From assembly GCA_013042765.1 (NCBI GenBank), contig JABDPP010000280.1, forward strand, positions 1 to 7,332: DNA of 7,332 nucleotides. Reading direction: 5' to 3'. Positions within the stretch are counted from its first letter, which is position 1. Every line of letters begins with the position of its first letter. Below, in pieces: positions 1 to 6,780 of this stretch. The translations under genes were made by a program, and so were the position numbers. The notes below the pieces were generated by a model. The model did no database searches. It was not told the DNA's origin and saw nothing but the letters and a program-made list of their open reading frames with translations. This DNA comes from Litoreibacter sp. GTDB lineage: Bacteria > Pseudomonadota > Alphaproteobacteria > Rhodobacterales > Rhodobacteraceae.

Positions 1-2
1 TA

Positions 3-890
<888 letters not shown>

Positions 891-934
891 GCCACCGGGA
901 AGCCGCCAAAGCGTCAACGCCTGCCTCTATCCGC

Positions 935-963
935 GTGACAAGCGGGCGCAAATCGCATATTTT
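935..963 (+). promoter_or_regulatory. Weak sigma-70-like promoter candidate for the SYLF lipoprotein gene
   Basis: GTGACA at 935-940 resembles a -35 box (5 of 6 with TTGACA). It is followed after 17 bases by TATTTT (958-963), a poor -10 box; shifted registers give ATATTT or CATATT with spacings of 16 or 15. It lies in the AT-rich part of the gap, about 60 bases before the start codon. This is inferred from pattern only. Confidence 0.3.
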
Positions 964-971
964 GTGGGTAA

Positions 972-988
972 GTCGGCAAAAAGCCGGC
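972..988 (+). other. Small hairpin in the presumed 5' leader
   Basis: GTCGGC (972-977) can pair with GCCGGC (983-988) through six pairs including one G-T wobble, around an AAAAA loop. It lies 34 bases before the ATG of the SYLF gene. No T-run follows on either strand, so it is not an intrinsic terminator. It could be a leader structure or chance. Confidence 0.25.
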
Positions 989-1022
989 ACATGAGCACAA
1001 GTTACAGATACAGGCGGACATC

Positions 1023-1580
1023 ATGAACAAAGTCACACGGCGGAATTTCATCGCAGCGGCTGGGGCCTCGGGGCTCCTGACGGCTTGCGGCAACGGGGTC
1101 GAGAGCACGGGCGGGCAGAAGATCGATGCGCGCGTCGACAGTGCACTGGACTTTCTCTACACCAACTACCCCGACACCCGCGACCTCGCCTCGAAAGCCT
1201 CCGGCACACTTGTAATGCCGCTGGTCACCGAAGCCGGCTTCGGCTTTGGCGGTGCCTACGGGCGCGGCGCGCTGCGGATCAATGATATCACGGTGGATTA
1301 CTACTCCACCGCCGCCGCCACTTTCGGCTTTCAGATCGGCGCCCAGCAATATGCCCATGCGCTCTTCTTCATGACCGAGGAAGCGCTCTCTGATTTCCGG
1401 CGCTCGCCCGGCTGGTCTGCCGGCGCGGATGTGCGCTACGCGGTGGCCAGCGACGGAGGCAGCCTCGGGATCGACACGACGACGGTGCTCAGCCCGGTCA
1501 TCGCCGTGGTTTTCGGACAGGCCGGCCTGATCGCGGGCGCCACGATCGAAGGCACCAAGTACACCCGCATCCTGCCCTGA
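1023..1580 (+). CDS. SYLF-domain (Ysc84/DUF500) Tat-exported lipoprotein
   Basis: This 185-residue protein has two parts. Residues 1-22 form an export signal: the twin-arginine motif TRRNF (5-9), a short hydrophobic stretch AAAGASGLL and a lipobox LTAC ending at Cys22. It should be Tat-exported, lipidated and cleaved; Gly23 at position +2 is not an Asp inner-membrane retention signal. Residues about 50-185 match the lipid-binding SYLF domain: SGTLVMPLVTEAGFGFGGAYG, then a stretch like GFQIGAQQYAHALFF, then AGLIAGATIEGTKYTRI at the end. SYLF domains bind phosphoinositides and actin in eukaryotes; the bacterial role is not established. AGGCGGA at 1012-1018 sits 4 bases before the ATG and supports this start. 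The gene runs towards the dehydrogenase gene and ends before a strong terminator. I am sure of the family and fairly sure of the export route; a specific role cannot be read from the sequence. Confidence 0.9.
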   Translation: MNKVTRRNFIAAAGASGLLTACGNGVESTGGQKIDARVDSALDFLYTNYPDTRDLASKASGTLVMPLVTEAGFGFGGAYGRGALRINDITVDYYSTAAATFGFQIGAQQYAHALFFMTEEALSDFRRSPGWSAGADVRYAVASDGGSLGIDTTTVLSPVIAVVFGQAGLIAGATIEGTKYTRILP

Positions 1581-1603
1581 TCACGGGGCCTTTAGACGGG
1601 CTT

Positions 1604-1633
1604 CTTTTTGGCGGAAATATCCCCGCCGGAGGC
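1604..1633. repeat. Possible roseobacter-type intergenic element with AAATATCC core
   Basis: Just after the SYLF stop, a T-run is followed by GGCGG (1610-1614), AAATATCC and CCGCC (1623-1627), a 5-bp stem with an 8-base loop, then GGAGGC. From memory, short intergenic sequences with a core like GAAAATATCCC followed by a G-rich stretch recur downstream of genes in roseobacter genomes, and this looks like a degenerate member. The window contains only one copy, so its repetitive nature is inference. Confidence 0.3.
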
Positions 1634-1664
1634 AAAAAGGCCGGTCACATTGACCGGCCTTTTC
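1634..1664. terminator. Bidirectional intrinsic terminator between convergent genes
   Basis: GGCCGGTCA (1639-1647) and TGACCGGCC (1651-1659) form a perfect 9-bp GC-rich stem with a CAT loop. Flanking A-T pairs (AAAA 1635-1638 with TTTT 1660-1663) extend the stem to 13 bp. The run TTTTCT serves the plus strand; the A-run at 1634-1638 gives TTTTT on the minus strand. It lies 53 bases past the SYLF stop and 31 bases past the end of the dehydrogenase gene, so it can serve both. Confidence 0.92.
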
Positions 1665-1695
1665 TATTCGATTGCAAGGTCTTGCAGGGCGAGGT

Positions 1696-2571
1696 TCAGC
1701 CGTCCAGCGCGCGCAGGCGCTTGATCAGCGCCGATGTGTCCCAGCGACCGCCGCCGATCTTTTGTACATCCTTGTAGAACTGGTCCACAAGGGCGGTTAC
1801 CGGCAGGCTCGCGCCGTTCTCATTGGCGGTGCTCAGGCAGATATCGAGGTCCTTGCGCATCCAGTCTACCGCGAAGCCGTGGTTGAACTCGTCGTCCAGC
1901 ATGGTCTCGTAGCGGTTCGACATCTGCCAGCTTCCGGCAGCACCCTGGCTGATAACCTCGACCACGGCCTTGCCGTCGAGCCCGGCTTTCTCGGCAAAGT
2001 GCAGACCCTCGGAGAGGCCCTGAACAAGACCGGCGATGCAGATCTGGTTGACCATCTTGGTCAGTTGGCCGGCACCGCTCTCGCCGAGGCGCTTGCAGGC
2101 CTTGGCATAGGCATCGATGATCGGCTCGGCGCGATCATAAGCACCCGCGTCGCCACCGCACATCACACCCAGCTGGCCGTTCTCGGCCCCGGCCTGACCG
2201 CCAGACACCGGCGCGTCGACAAAGCTGATCTGTTTTTCGCTGGCGGCTGCGTAAAGCTCACGGGTGACCTTGGCGGAAACGGTGGTGTGGTCCACGAAGA
2301 CCGTGCCTGCGCTCATACCCGCCAGCGCACCATCGTCGCCCAGGCAAACCGAGCGCAGGTCGTCGTCATTGCCGACACAGGCCATCACGAAATCGGCGCC
2401 GTCGGCGGCTTCGCGCGGGGTCAGCGCCATCTTGCCGCCATGCTCGGCGACCCAGGCTTCCGCTTTGGCTGCGGTGCGGTTGAAGACCGTCACCTCGTGA
2501 CCTGCGGCCACCAAGTGACCCGCCATCGGATAACCCATCACGCCCAATCCCAGAAAACTAACCTTTGCCAT
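1696..2571 (-). CDS. 3-hydroxyisobutyrate dehydrogenase-family NAD(P)-dependent oxidoreductase
   Basis: This 291-residue cytoplasmic enzyme of the beta-hydroxyacid dehydrogenase superfamily interconverts a 2- or 3-hydroxyacid and its aldehyde or keto form. An N-terminal Rossmann domain begins with FLGLGVMGYPMA (6-17). The second beta strand ends VFNRT (29-33); N-R-T at this place is typical of NADP(H)-preferring glyoxylate/semialdehyde reductases rather than NAD-dependent HIBADH, which usually has Asp. The substrate motif DAPVSGGQAGAENG lies at 119-132 with Ser123. The catalytic lysine is Lys172 in TKMVNQ, with Asn175 nearby; Gln176 replaces the second Asn of classical HIBADH and resembles tartronate-semialdehyde reductases. 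MRKDLDIC (238-245) is the usual C-domain motif. The ATG at 2571 is chosen because GAAGGGGG (2579-2586) lies 7 bases upstream and homology begins at once; the upstream ATG at 2640 adds unrelated residues. The true substrate is unknown. It is transcribed divergently from the acylase gene. Confidence 0.93.
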   Translation of the reverse strand: MAKVSFLGLGVMGYPMAGHLVAAGHEVTVFNRTAAKAEAWVAEHGGKMALTPREAADGADFVMACVGNDDDLRSVCLGDDGALAGMSAGTVFVDHTTVSAKVTRELYAAASEKQISFVDAPVSGGQAGAENGQLGVMCGGDAGAYDRAEPIIDAYAKACKRLGESGAGQLTKMVNQICIAGLVQGLSEGLHFAEKAGLDGKAVVEVISQGAAGSWQMSNRYETMLDDEFNHGFAVDWMRKDLDICLSTANENGASLPVTALVDQFYKDVQKIGGGRWDTSALIKRLRALDG

Positions 2572-2653
2572 GCACTGGCCCCCTTCGATCTGTTTGATTA
2601 ATGTTGTGCACGGATGTAACGACCTCAACAGGGGCGTCAATAGCAGGTGGGAA
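2572..2653. promoter_or_regulatory. Divergent intergenic region, dehydrogenase (-) and acylase (+)
   Basis: These 82 bases separate two divergent start codons and must hold both promoters unless one lies inside a gene. On the minus strand, TTGACG (2640-2635), a 16-base spacer and TACATC (2618-2613) is a fair promoter for the dehydrogenase. On the plus strand, TTGATT (2594-2599), 17 bases and TAACGA (2617-2622) is a weaker candidate for the acylase. The two overlap, so one protein could affect both. GTGCAC (2606-2611) is a short palindrome. Ribosome binding sites lie at the edges (2579-2586 minus, 2645-2652 plus). Confidence 0.45.
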
Positions 2654-5119
2654 ATGGCTCGACTGTTTCAGTGGACATTACGGGTGTTCTTGGGGCTTGT
2701 CCTGATGGCGGGGCTTTGCCTCACCGCGGCCTATTACCTGGCTTCGCGTTCCCTGCCCGATTACGACACCGATTACGCCGTTCCGGGCCTAAGCGCGCCG
2801 GTGGAGATCGTGCGGTCAAATTCCAACCTGCCCCATATTCTCGGTGAGAACGACACGGATGTTTTCTACGGGCTTGGCTTTTCCCATGCGCAGGACCGGC
2901 TCTGGCAGATGACGATGTTGCGGCGCACCGCGCAGGGCAAGCTGTCGGAACTGTTCGGCCCCCGCACCCTGCCCGTCGACGATTTGATGCGCCGGCTCGA
3001 CCTTTACGGTATCGCGCAGCGCTCGGTCGCCGCGCAGGACGACTACGCCCAGGCCGCGCTCAGGGCCTATGCCAACGGCGTCAACGCCTGGCTGCGGACC
3101 ATCAACGCCGAGGCACTGGGGCGCGGCGCGCCGGAGTTTTTCCTGTTTTCCCCCGAGATCGCCCCCTGGCAGCCCGCAGACAGCCTCGCGGTTCTCAAGC
3201 TGATGGCGCTGCAATTGTCGAGCCACATCGAAAAGGAAGTGATCCGCGCCCGCCTGTCACTGGCAATTGAGCCCGACCGCGTGGCCGACCTGCTGCCCGA
3301 CACACCAGGCGCGGGTGTCGCCGCGCTTGATTACGCCGCCGTGCTGCCCGAGGCGCAACCACTGCGCTTTGCGGCCAATACCGCGCCGCCGCGCGATCCC
3401 CTCTCACCGTTCCCCCGCCCGGGTCTGGCCGGGGCCTCCAACGCCTTTGCCGCGGCGCCGGAACGCGCGGCCACTGGCGGCACGCTGATGGCAAATGACC
3501 CGCATCTGGGCCTGACCGCGCCCTCGATCTTCTATCTCGCCAGGCTGGAGCTTGCCACGGGCGGCGTGATCGGCGGCACGATCCCCGGTGCACCTCTGGT
3601 GATGACCGGCCGCAGCGCCACGCTGGGCTGGGGGCTGACCTCCGCCTATGCCGACGATCAGGACATCTTCATCGAGAAGCTGAACCCCGATAATCCCGAC
3701 GAATACCTCACCCCCGATGGCTACAGACCGTTCCGGTCCGCCCAATCCGTGATTCGCATCAAGGACGCCACGCCGGTGACGATCGACCTGCGCTGGACCG
3801 ACAACGGCCCGGTCCTGCCCGGCACCCATTTCAACCTCGACTCGATTACGCCTGCGGGCCATGTCACCTCGCTCGCCTGGACCGCTTTGGCGGAAAACGA
3901 CCGCTCGATTGAGAGCGGGCTGAAGCTGATGCGCGCCGGCTCAATCAATGAGGTGATCGAGGCAGGCCGCAATTACGTGGCCCCGATCCAGAACCTGATC
4001 TTTGCCGACCAGACCGGCGTGGCGCTCAAGACCATCGGCGCCCTGCCGCGCCGCGATGCCCGCCACCAGAGCCAGGGCCGGATCCCGGCCCCGGGCTGGC
4101 GCGTCGTCAACCGCTGGCTGGGCGTTCTGCCCTATGCCTCCAATCCCGAGTTCCGCAACCCCTCGGGCGGCATCGTCGGCAACACCAACAACAAGACCAT
4201 CGACCGGCCCTTCCCCAACCATGTCAGCTTCAGCTACGGCGACACCCAGCGGGTGCAGCGCTGGCGGCGGCTGATGCTCAACCGCGAGGTCCACACCCGC
4301 GAGAGCTTCATTGAGGCGCAACTCGACACGGTCAGCTACACCGCCCGCGCGCTCCTGCCGCTGATTGCCGCCGATCTGTGGTTCACCGGGGAGGCCGCAC
4401 CCGATGGCACGCCCGAGCGGCAGCGTCAAAAGGCGCTGGCCCTGCTCGCCGAATGGAACGGGGAGATGTCCGAGCACCTGCCCGAGCCGCTGATCTACGC
4501 GGCCTGGGTCCGGACACTTCAGGCGCGCCTTGTGCGCGATGAGATCGGCCCGCTGACCGCCGAGCTGACCCATGTGGAGCCACTTTTCATCGAGCGGGTC
4601 TTCCGCGACCGCGACGGAGCCTCCCAGTGGTGCGACGTGCTACAATCGGCCCCGACCGAAACCTGCTCCGACATCGCCCGGATCGCGCTGGATGAGGCGC
4701 TGATCTGGCTTGAGGAGCGCTACGGCCGCAATATCGAAAGCTGGCGCTGGGGCGATGCCCATCAGGCCACCCATGATCATCCGGTGCTTGGCCGGATCCC
4801 GGTGCTTTCGTGGTTCGTCAACATCCGCCAGTCCACCAGCGGCGGCGACAACACGCTGATGCGCGGCAAGACCAGCGGCCAGCCCGACGCGCCCTTCCTG
4901 AACGTCCATGCCGCGGGCTATCGCGGGGTCTATGACTTCGCGGACCCCGACAGTTCGGTCGTAATGATTTCCACCGGGCAGTCCGGCCATCCCCTGTCGC
5001 GCCACTACGACGACATGGGTGTGCTCTGGCGGCGTGGTGAATATATCCCGATGTCGCTCGATCCCGATCTGGCGCGGGCCGGCGCAATCGGGGTCACCAC
5101 GCTCCGTCCCGGCGGCTGA
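2654..5119 (+). CDS. Penicillin acylase-family Ntn-hydrolase, membrane-anchored or exported
   Basis: This 821-residue precursor belongs to the penicillin acylase family (N-terminal-nucleophile hydrolases), which cut amide bonds of acylated substrates such as beta-lactams or acyl-homoserine lactones after self-cleavage into alpha and beta chains. Residues about 8-30 are a hydrophobic signal or anchor after MAR, placing the enzyme in the periplasm; no proper lipobox is seen. The alpha part carries YGLGFSHAQDRLWQM (about 72-86) and GKLSELFG. The beta chain should start at Ser262 in GASNAF, the expected nucleophile, followed by MANDPHLG. Oxyanion/active-site candidates are the asparagines in GNTNNK (510-514) and Arg533 in TQRVQR. 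Cys660 and Cys671 could form a periplasmic disulfide. The C-terminus has the typical GQSGHPLSRHYDD. Start ATG 2654 is preceded by AGGTGGGA (2645-2652) and the signal sequence; an in-frame ATG at 2570 would add hydrophilic residues overlapping the dehydrogenase start. Length is normal for the family. Substrate unknown. Confidence 0.93.
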   Translation: MARLFQWTLRVFLGLVLMAGLCLTAAYYLASRSLPDYDTDYAVPGLSAPVEIVRSNSNLPHILGENDTDVFYGLGFSHAQDRLWQMTMLRRTAQGKLSELFGPRTLPVDDLMRRLDLYGIAQRSVAAQDDYAQAALRAYANGVNAWLRTINAEALGRGAPEFFLFSPEIAPWQPADSLAVLKLMALQLSSHIEKEVIRARLSLAIEPDRVADLLPDTPGAGVAALDYAAVLPEAQPLRFAANTAPPRDPLSPFPRPGLAGASNAFAAAPERAATGGTLMANDPHLGLTAPSIFYLARLELATGGVIGGTIPGAPLVMTGRSATLGWGLTSAYADDQDIFIEKLNPDNPDEYLTPDGYRPFRSAQSVIRIKDATPVTIDLRWTDNGPVLPGTHFNLDSITPAGHVTSLAWTALAENDRSIESGLKLMRAGSINEVIEAGRNYVAPIQNLIFADQTGVALKTIGALPRRDARHQSQGRIPAPGWRVVNRWLGVLPYASNPEFRNPSGGIVGNTNNKTIDRPFPNHVSFSYGDTQRVQRWRRLMLNREVHTRESFIEAQLDTVSYTARALLPLIAADLWFTGEAAPDGTPERQRQKALALLAEWNGEMSEHLPEPLIYAAWVRTLQARLVRDEIGPLTAELTHVEPLFIERVFRDRDGASQWCDVLQSAPTETCSDIARIALDEALIWLEERYGRNIESWRWGDAHQATHDHPVLGRIPVLSWFVNIRQSTSGGDNTLMRGKTSGQPDAPFLNVHAAGYRGVYDFADPDSSVVMISTGQSGHPLSRHYDDMGVLWRRGEYIPMSLDPDLARAGAIGVTTLRPGG

Positions 5120-5127
5120 CGCCCCGC

Positions 5128-6405
5128 TCAGAGCTTTGCGAAACGCGCCTTCTGGGTCGCGGTCCAGTTTACCGTGAGATCAAACCCGGTCTCGGACTGG
5201 TCTTCCTCCTCGACCACTTCCTGTGCGAAGAGCCAGGCGCGTTTCTTGCCTTCGGCAAAGGAGAGCGAGAGCGTCTCGCGGGTGCGCGCGGCATCAAGCT
5301 GGCCGGAGATCGCGGCCAGAAGCGCGTCGAGCCCCTCCCCGGTCAGCGCGGAGGTCAAAAACACCGCGTCGTCCCGGGCGGCGATATTGGAGAGCGTCGC
5401 CGTGCTCTCCGCGTCGAGCCGGTCGAGCTTGTTCCAGACCTCCAGCGTCGGGGTCTCGTGGGAGACGCCCAGATCGTTCAGGATCCCGCGCACGTCCTCG
5501 GCCTGCTCTTCGGTCTCGGGATGCGAGATATCGCGGACATGAACGATCAGATCGGCGCTCAAGACTTCCTCCAGCGTGGCGCGAAAAGCCGCGACGAGCT
5601 GGGTCGGCAGGTCGGAGATGAAGCCCACCGTATCGCTGAGGATGATGTCAGTGCTGTCGGGCAGCGTCACGCTGCGCATGGTGGGATCGAGCGTGGCAAA
5701 GAGCATGTCCTTGGCCATCACCTCTGCCCCGGTCAAGCGGTTGAAGAGCGTCGACTTCCCGGCATTGGTGTAGCCCACCAGCGCCACCACCGGATACGGC
5801 ACCTTGGCTCGCGCGGCGCGGTGCAGTTCGCGGGTCTTGACGACCTTGGTCAACTGCCGGCGGATCCGGTTGATCGCATCGTCAATGGCGCGCCGATCCG
5901 CCTCGATCTGGGTCTCACCGGGACCGCCCACGAAGCCCAGACCGCCCCGCTGGCGCTCAAGGTGGGTCCATGCCCGCACCAGTCGGGTGCGCTGATAACT
6001 CAGGGCGGCCAGTTCGACCTGAAGCACACCCTCGCGGGTCGCGGCCCGGTCCGAGAAAATCTCGAGGATCAGCCCGGTGCGGTCGAGGATCTTGACCTTC
6101 CATTCCTTTTCGAGATTGCGCTGCTGGACCGGGCTGAGGGGGCCGTCGATCAGGACCAGCTCGACCTCTTCGGCGTGCAGGCGGATTTTCAGCTCCTCGA
6201 GCTTGCCTGTGCCAAACAGCGTCGCCGGACGCAGCTTGGCCAAGGGCACCACCTCGGAGCCCACGACCTCAAGCCCCGGCAGCGCGTGGGCAAGCGCCAC
6301 GGCCTCCTCCAGCGCGAGCGCCCCGGAGCGGGTCGTTTCGGCAGATTTGATGTCGGGGTGCAGGACCCAGGTGCGGGTCAGGCCAGCCTCATCGGTCTCG
6401 AGAAT
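5128..6405 (-). CDS. hflX: GTPase HflX (ribosome rescue/splitting), probable ATT start
   Basis: HflX is a GTPase that binds 50S subunits and splits stalled or hibernating ribosomes, notably after heat stress. With a start at 6405 it has 425 residues. The N-domain shows LIDGPLSPVQQRNLE (about 85-99), then the HflX glycine-rich segment GGLGFVGGPGETQIEADRR (154-172), then the G domain: G1 GYTNAGKST (211-219), switch I ATLDPT (237-242), G3 DTVGF (258-262), G4 NKLD (325-328) and G5 near SAL (352-354). The C-terminus is FDLTVNWTATQKARFAKL. The first usual start codon is GTG at 6300, but the in-frame sequence upstream (TRTWVLHPDIK and ALALEEA) looks like the conserved HflX N-terminus. No ATG, GTG or TTG occurs between the in-frame TGA (6418-6420) and 6300. 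ATT at 6403-6405 overlaps the hfq TAA and has AAGG (6415-6418) 9 bases upstream. Alternatives are ATA at 6406-6408 or a shortened protein from 6300. Translation is probably coupled to hfq. Confidence 0.93.
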   Translation of the reverse strand: MLETDEAGLTRTWVLHPDIKSAETTRSGALALEEAVALAHALPGLEVVGSEVVPLAKLRPATLFGTGKLEELKIRLHAEEVELVLIDGPLSPVQQRNLEKEWKVKILDRTGLILEIFSDRAATREGVLQVELAALSYQRTRLVRAWTHLERQRGGLGFVGGPGETQIEADRRAIDDAINRIRRQLTKVVKTRELHRAARAKVPYPVVALVGYTNAGKSTLFNRLTGAEVMAKDMLFATLDPTMRSVTLPDSTDIILSDTVGFISDLPTQLVAAFRATLEEVLSADLIVHVRDISHPETEEQAEDVRGILNDLGVSHETPTLEVWNKLDRLDAESTATLSNIAARDDAVFLTSALTGEGLDALLAAISGQLDAARTRETLSLSFAEGKKRAWLFAQEVVEEEDQSETGFDLTVNWTATQKARFAKL

Positions 6406-6419
6406 TATTCTTCGCCTTC
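6403..6419 (-). promoter_or_regulatory. hflX translation start region: SD plus TAATT stop/start overlap
   Basis: On the minus strand GAAGG (6419-6415) is followed nine bases later by ATT (6405-6403). Its A is the last base of the hfq TAA stop (6407-6405). The arrangement copies the common TAATG overlap with T instead of G. ATA (6408-6406), also in frame, is the alternative, with six bases spacing. The Shine-Dalgarno sequence lies inside the last codons of hfq (EGEE), which suggests translational coupling. Confidence 0.5.
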
Positions 6420-6638
6420 ATACAGGCTGATTGGCTGCGACGGCATGATCGTGGAGATCGCATGCTTGTAGACCAGTTGGGACTGGCCATCGCGGCGCAA
6501 CAGCACGCAGAAATTATCAAACCACGTAATCACGCCCTGCAATTTCACCCCGTTGATCAGGAAGATCGTGACCGGAATTTTCGTTTTGCGAACATGATTG
6601 AGAAATGCGTCTTGCAGATTTTGTCTGTCAGCGGCCAT
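6405..6638 (-). CDS. hfq: RNA chaperone Hfq
   Basis: Hfq is a ring-forming hexameric Sm-like RNA chaperone that pairs small RNAs with mRNAs. The 77-residue protein has an N-terminal helix ([13 protein letters not shown], 6-18), the Sm1 strands ([19 protein letters not shown], about 23-41) and the Sm2 signature VYKHAIST (56-63) followed by IMPSQP. The tail is only a few residues (SLYEGEE), as usual in alphaproteobacteria, unlike the long enterobacterial tail. The rim segment reads RKTK where E. coli has RRER. The ATG at 6638 is chosen because AAAGG (6651-6647) lies 8 bases upstream and homology starts there; the upstream ATG at 6713 would add about 25 unrelated residues. Its stop shares a base with the proposed hflX start. 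trkH ends 142 bases upstream on the same strand, so hfq could be read from trkH or from its own promoter. Confidence 0.97.
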   Translation of the reverse strand: MAADRQNLQDAFLNHVRKTKIPVTIFLINGVKLQGVITWFDNFCVLLRRDGQSQLVYKHAISTIMPSQPISLYEGEE

Positions 6639-6780
6639 TGTTTTTGCCTTTATTATTGCCTTGTTCTTGCGTGACACGCCCGAACTGGCGTCCCTCCAAC
6701 CTGCGCAAATCATGCCCCGGCTTTGCCAAAGATTCCACCCCTGATTTCAGCAATTTAGCCGACAGGAGCCGTAGCGCGTT
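6639..6780 (-). other. trkH-hfq intergenic region
   Basis: This 142-bp gap contains no supported gene. A candidate ribosome binding site for hfq lies at 6647-6651. An 11-base palindrome CTTTGCCAAAG is at 6721-6731. I find no clear trkH terminator and no convincing sigma-70 box pair; a GG/GC pair with sigma-54-like spacing is present but matches the consensus poorly. A leader or promoter for hfq probably lies here because the gap is long for a co-transcribed pair. Confidence 0.55.

Larger units (their letters stand above)
891..1022 (+). other. Intergenic region between hemB and the SYLF lipoprotein gene
   Basis: This 132-bp gap is more AT-rich in its second half (about 950-1010) than the flanking genes. 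I find no ORF with a ribosome binding site in it. It holds a weak promoter candidate (935-963), a small hairpin (972-988) and the ribosome binding site AGGCGGA (1012-1018) for the downstream gene. No strong hemB terminator is visible, so read-through from hemB is possible. Confidence 0.7.

Noticed and set aside
1672..2601. 309-codon open frame on the plus strand opposite the dehydrogenase
   Set aside because: It mirrors the codon pattern of the real gene on the other strand, its translation shows no recognisable domain, and it would read through the terminator region. GC-rich genes commonly give such antisense frames.
2570..2653. Upstream ATG start at 2570 for the acylase
   Set aside because: It would overlap the divergent dehydrogenase start and place 28 hydrophilic residues before an otherwise standard signal sequence; ATG 2654 has a good ribosome binding site.
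6390..6392. ATG (minus strand) near the hflX N-terminus as its start
   Set aside because: It is out of frame with hflX and meets TGA after four codons; using it would need an indel for which there is no evidence.
5458..6471. 337-codon open frame on the plus strand opposite hflX
   Set aside because: The His/Gly/Arg-rich translation with no motif is typical of the antisense of a GC-rich gene; HflX on the minus strand is unambiguous.
6639..6713. Upstream ATG at 6713 as the hfq start
   Set aside because: It would add 25 residues without similarity to Hfq, while ATG 6638 has a suitably spaced AAAGG and starts the conserved protein.
6690..6720. Sigma-54-like GG-N10-GC pair upstream of hfq (minus strand)
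   Set aside because: Only the GG and GC dinucleotides fit; the -24 element lacks TGGCAC, so the match is no better than chance in GC-rich DNA.
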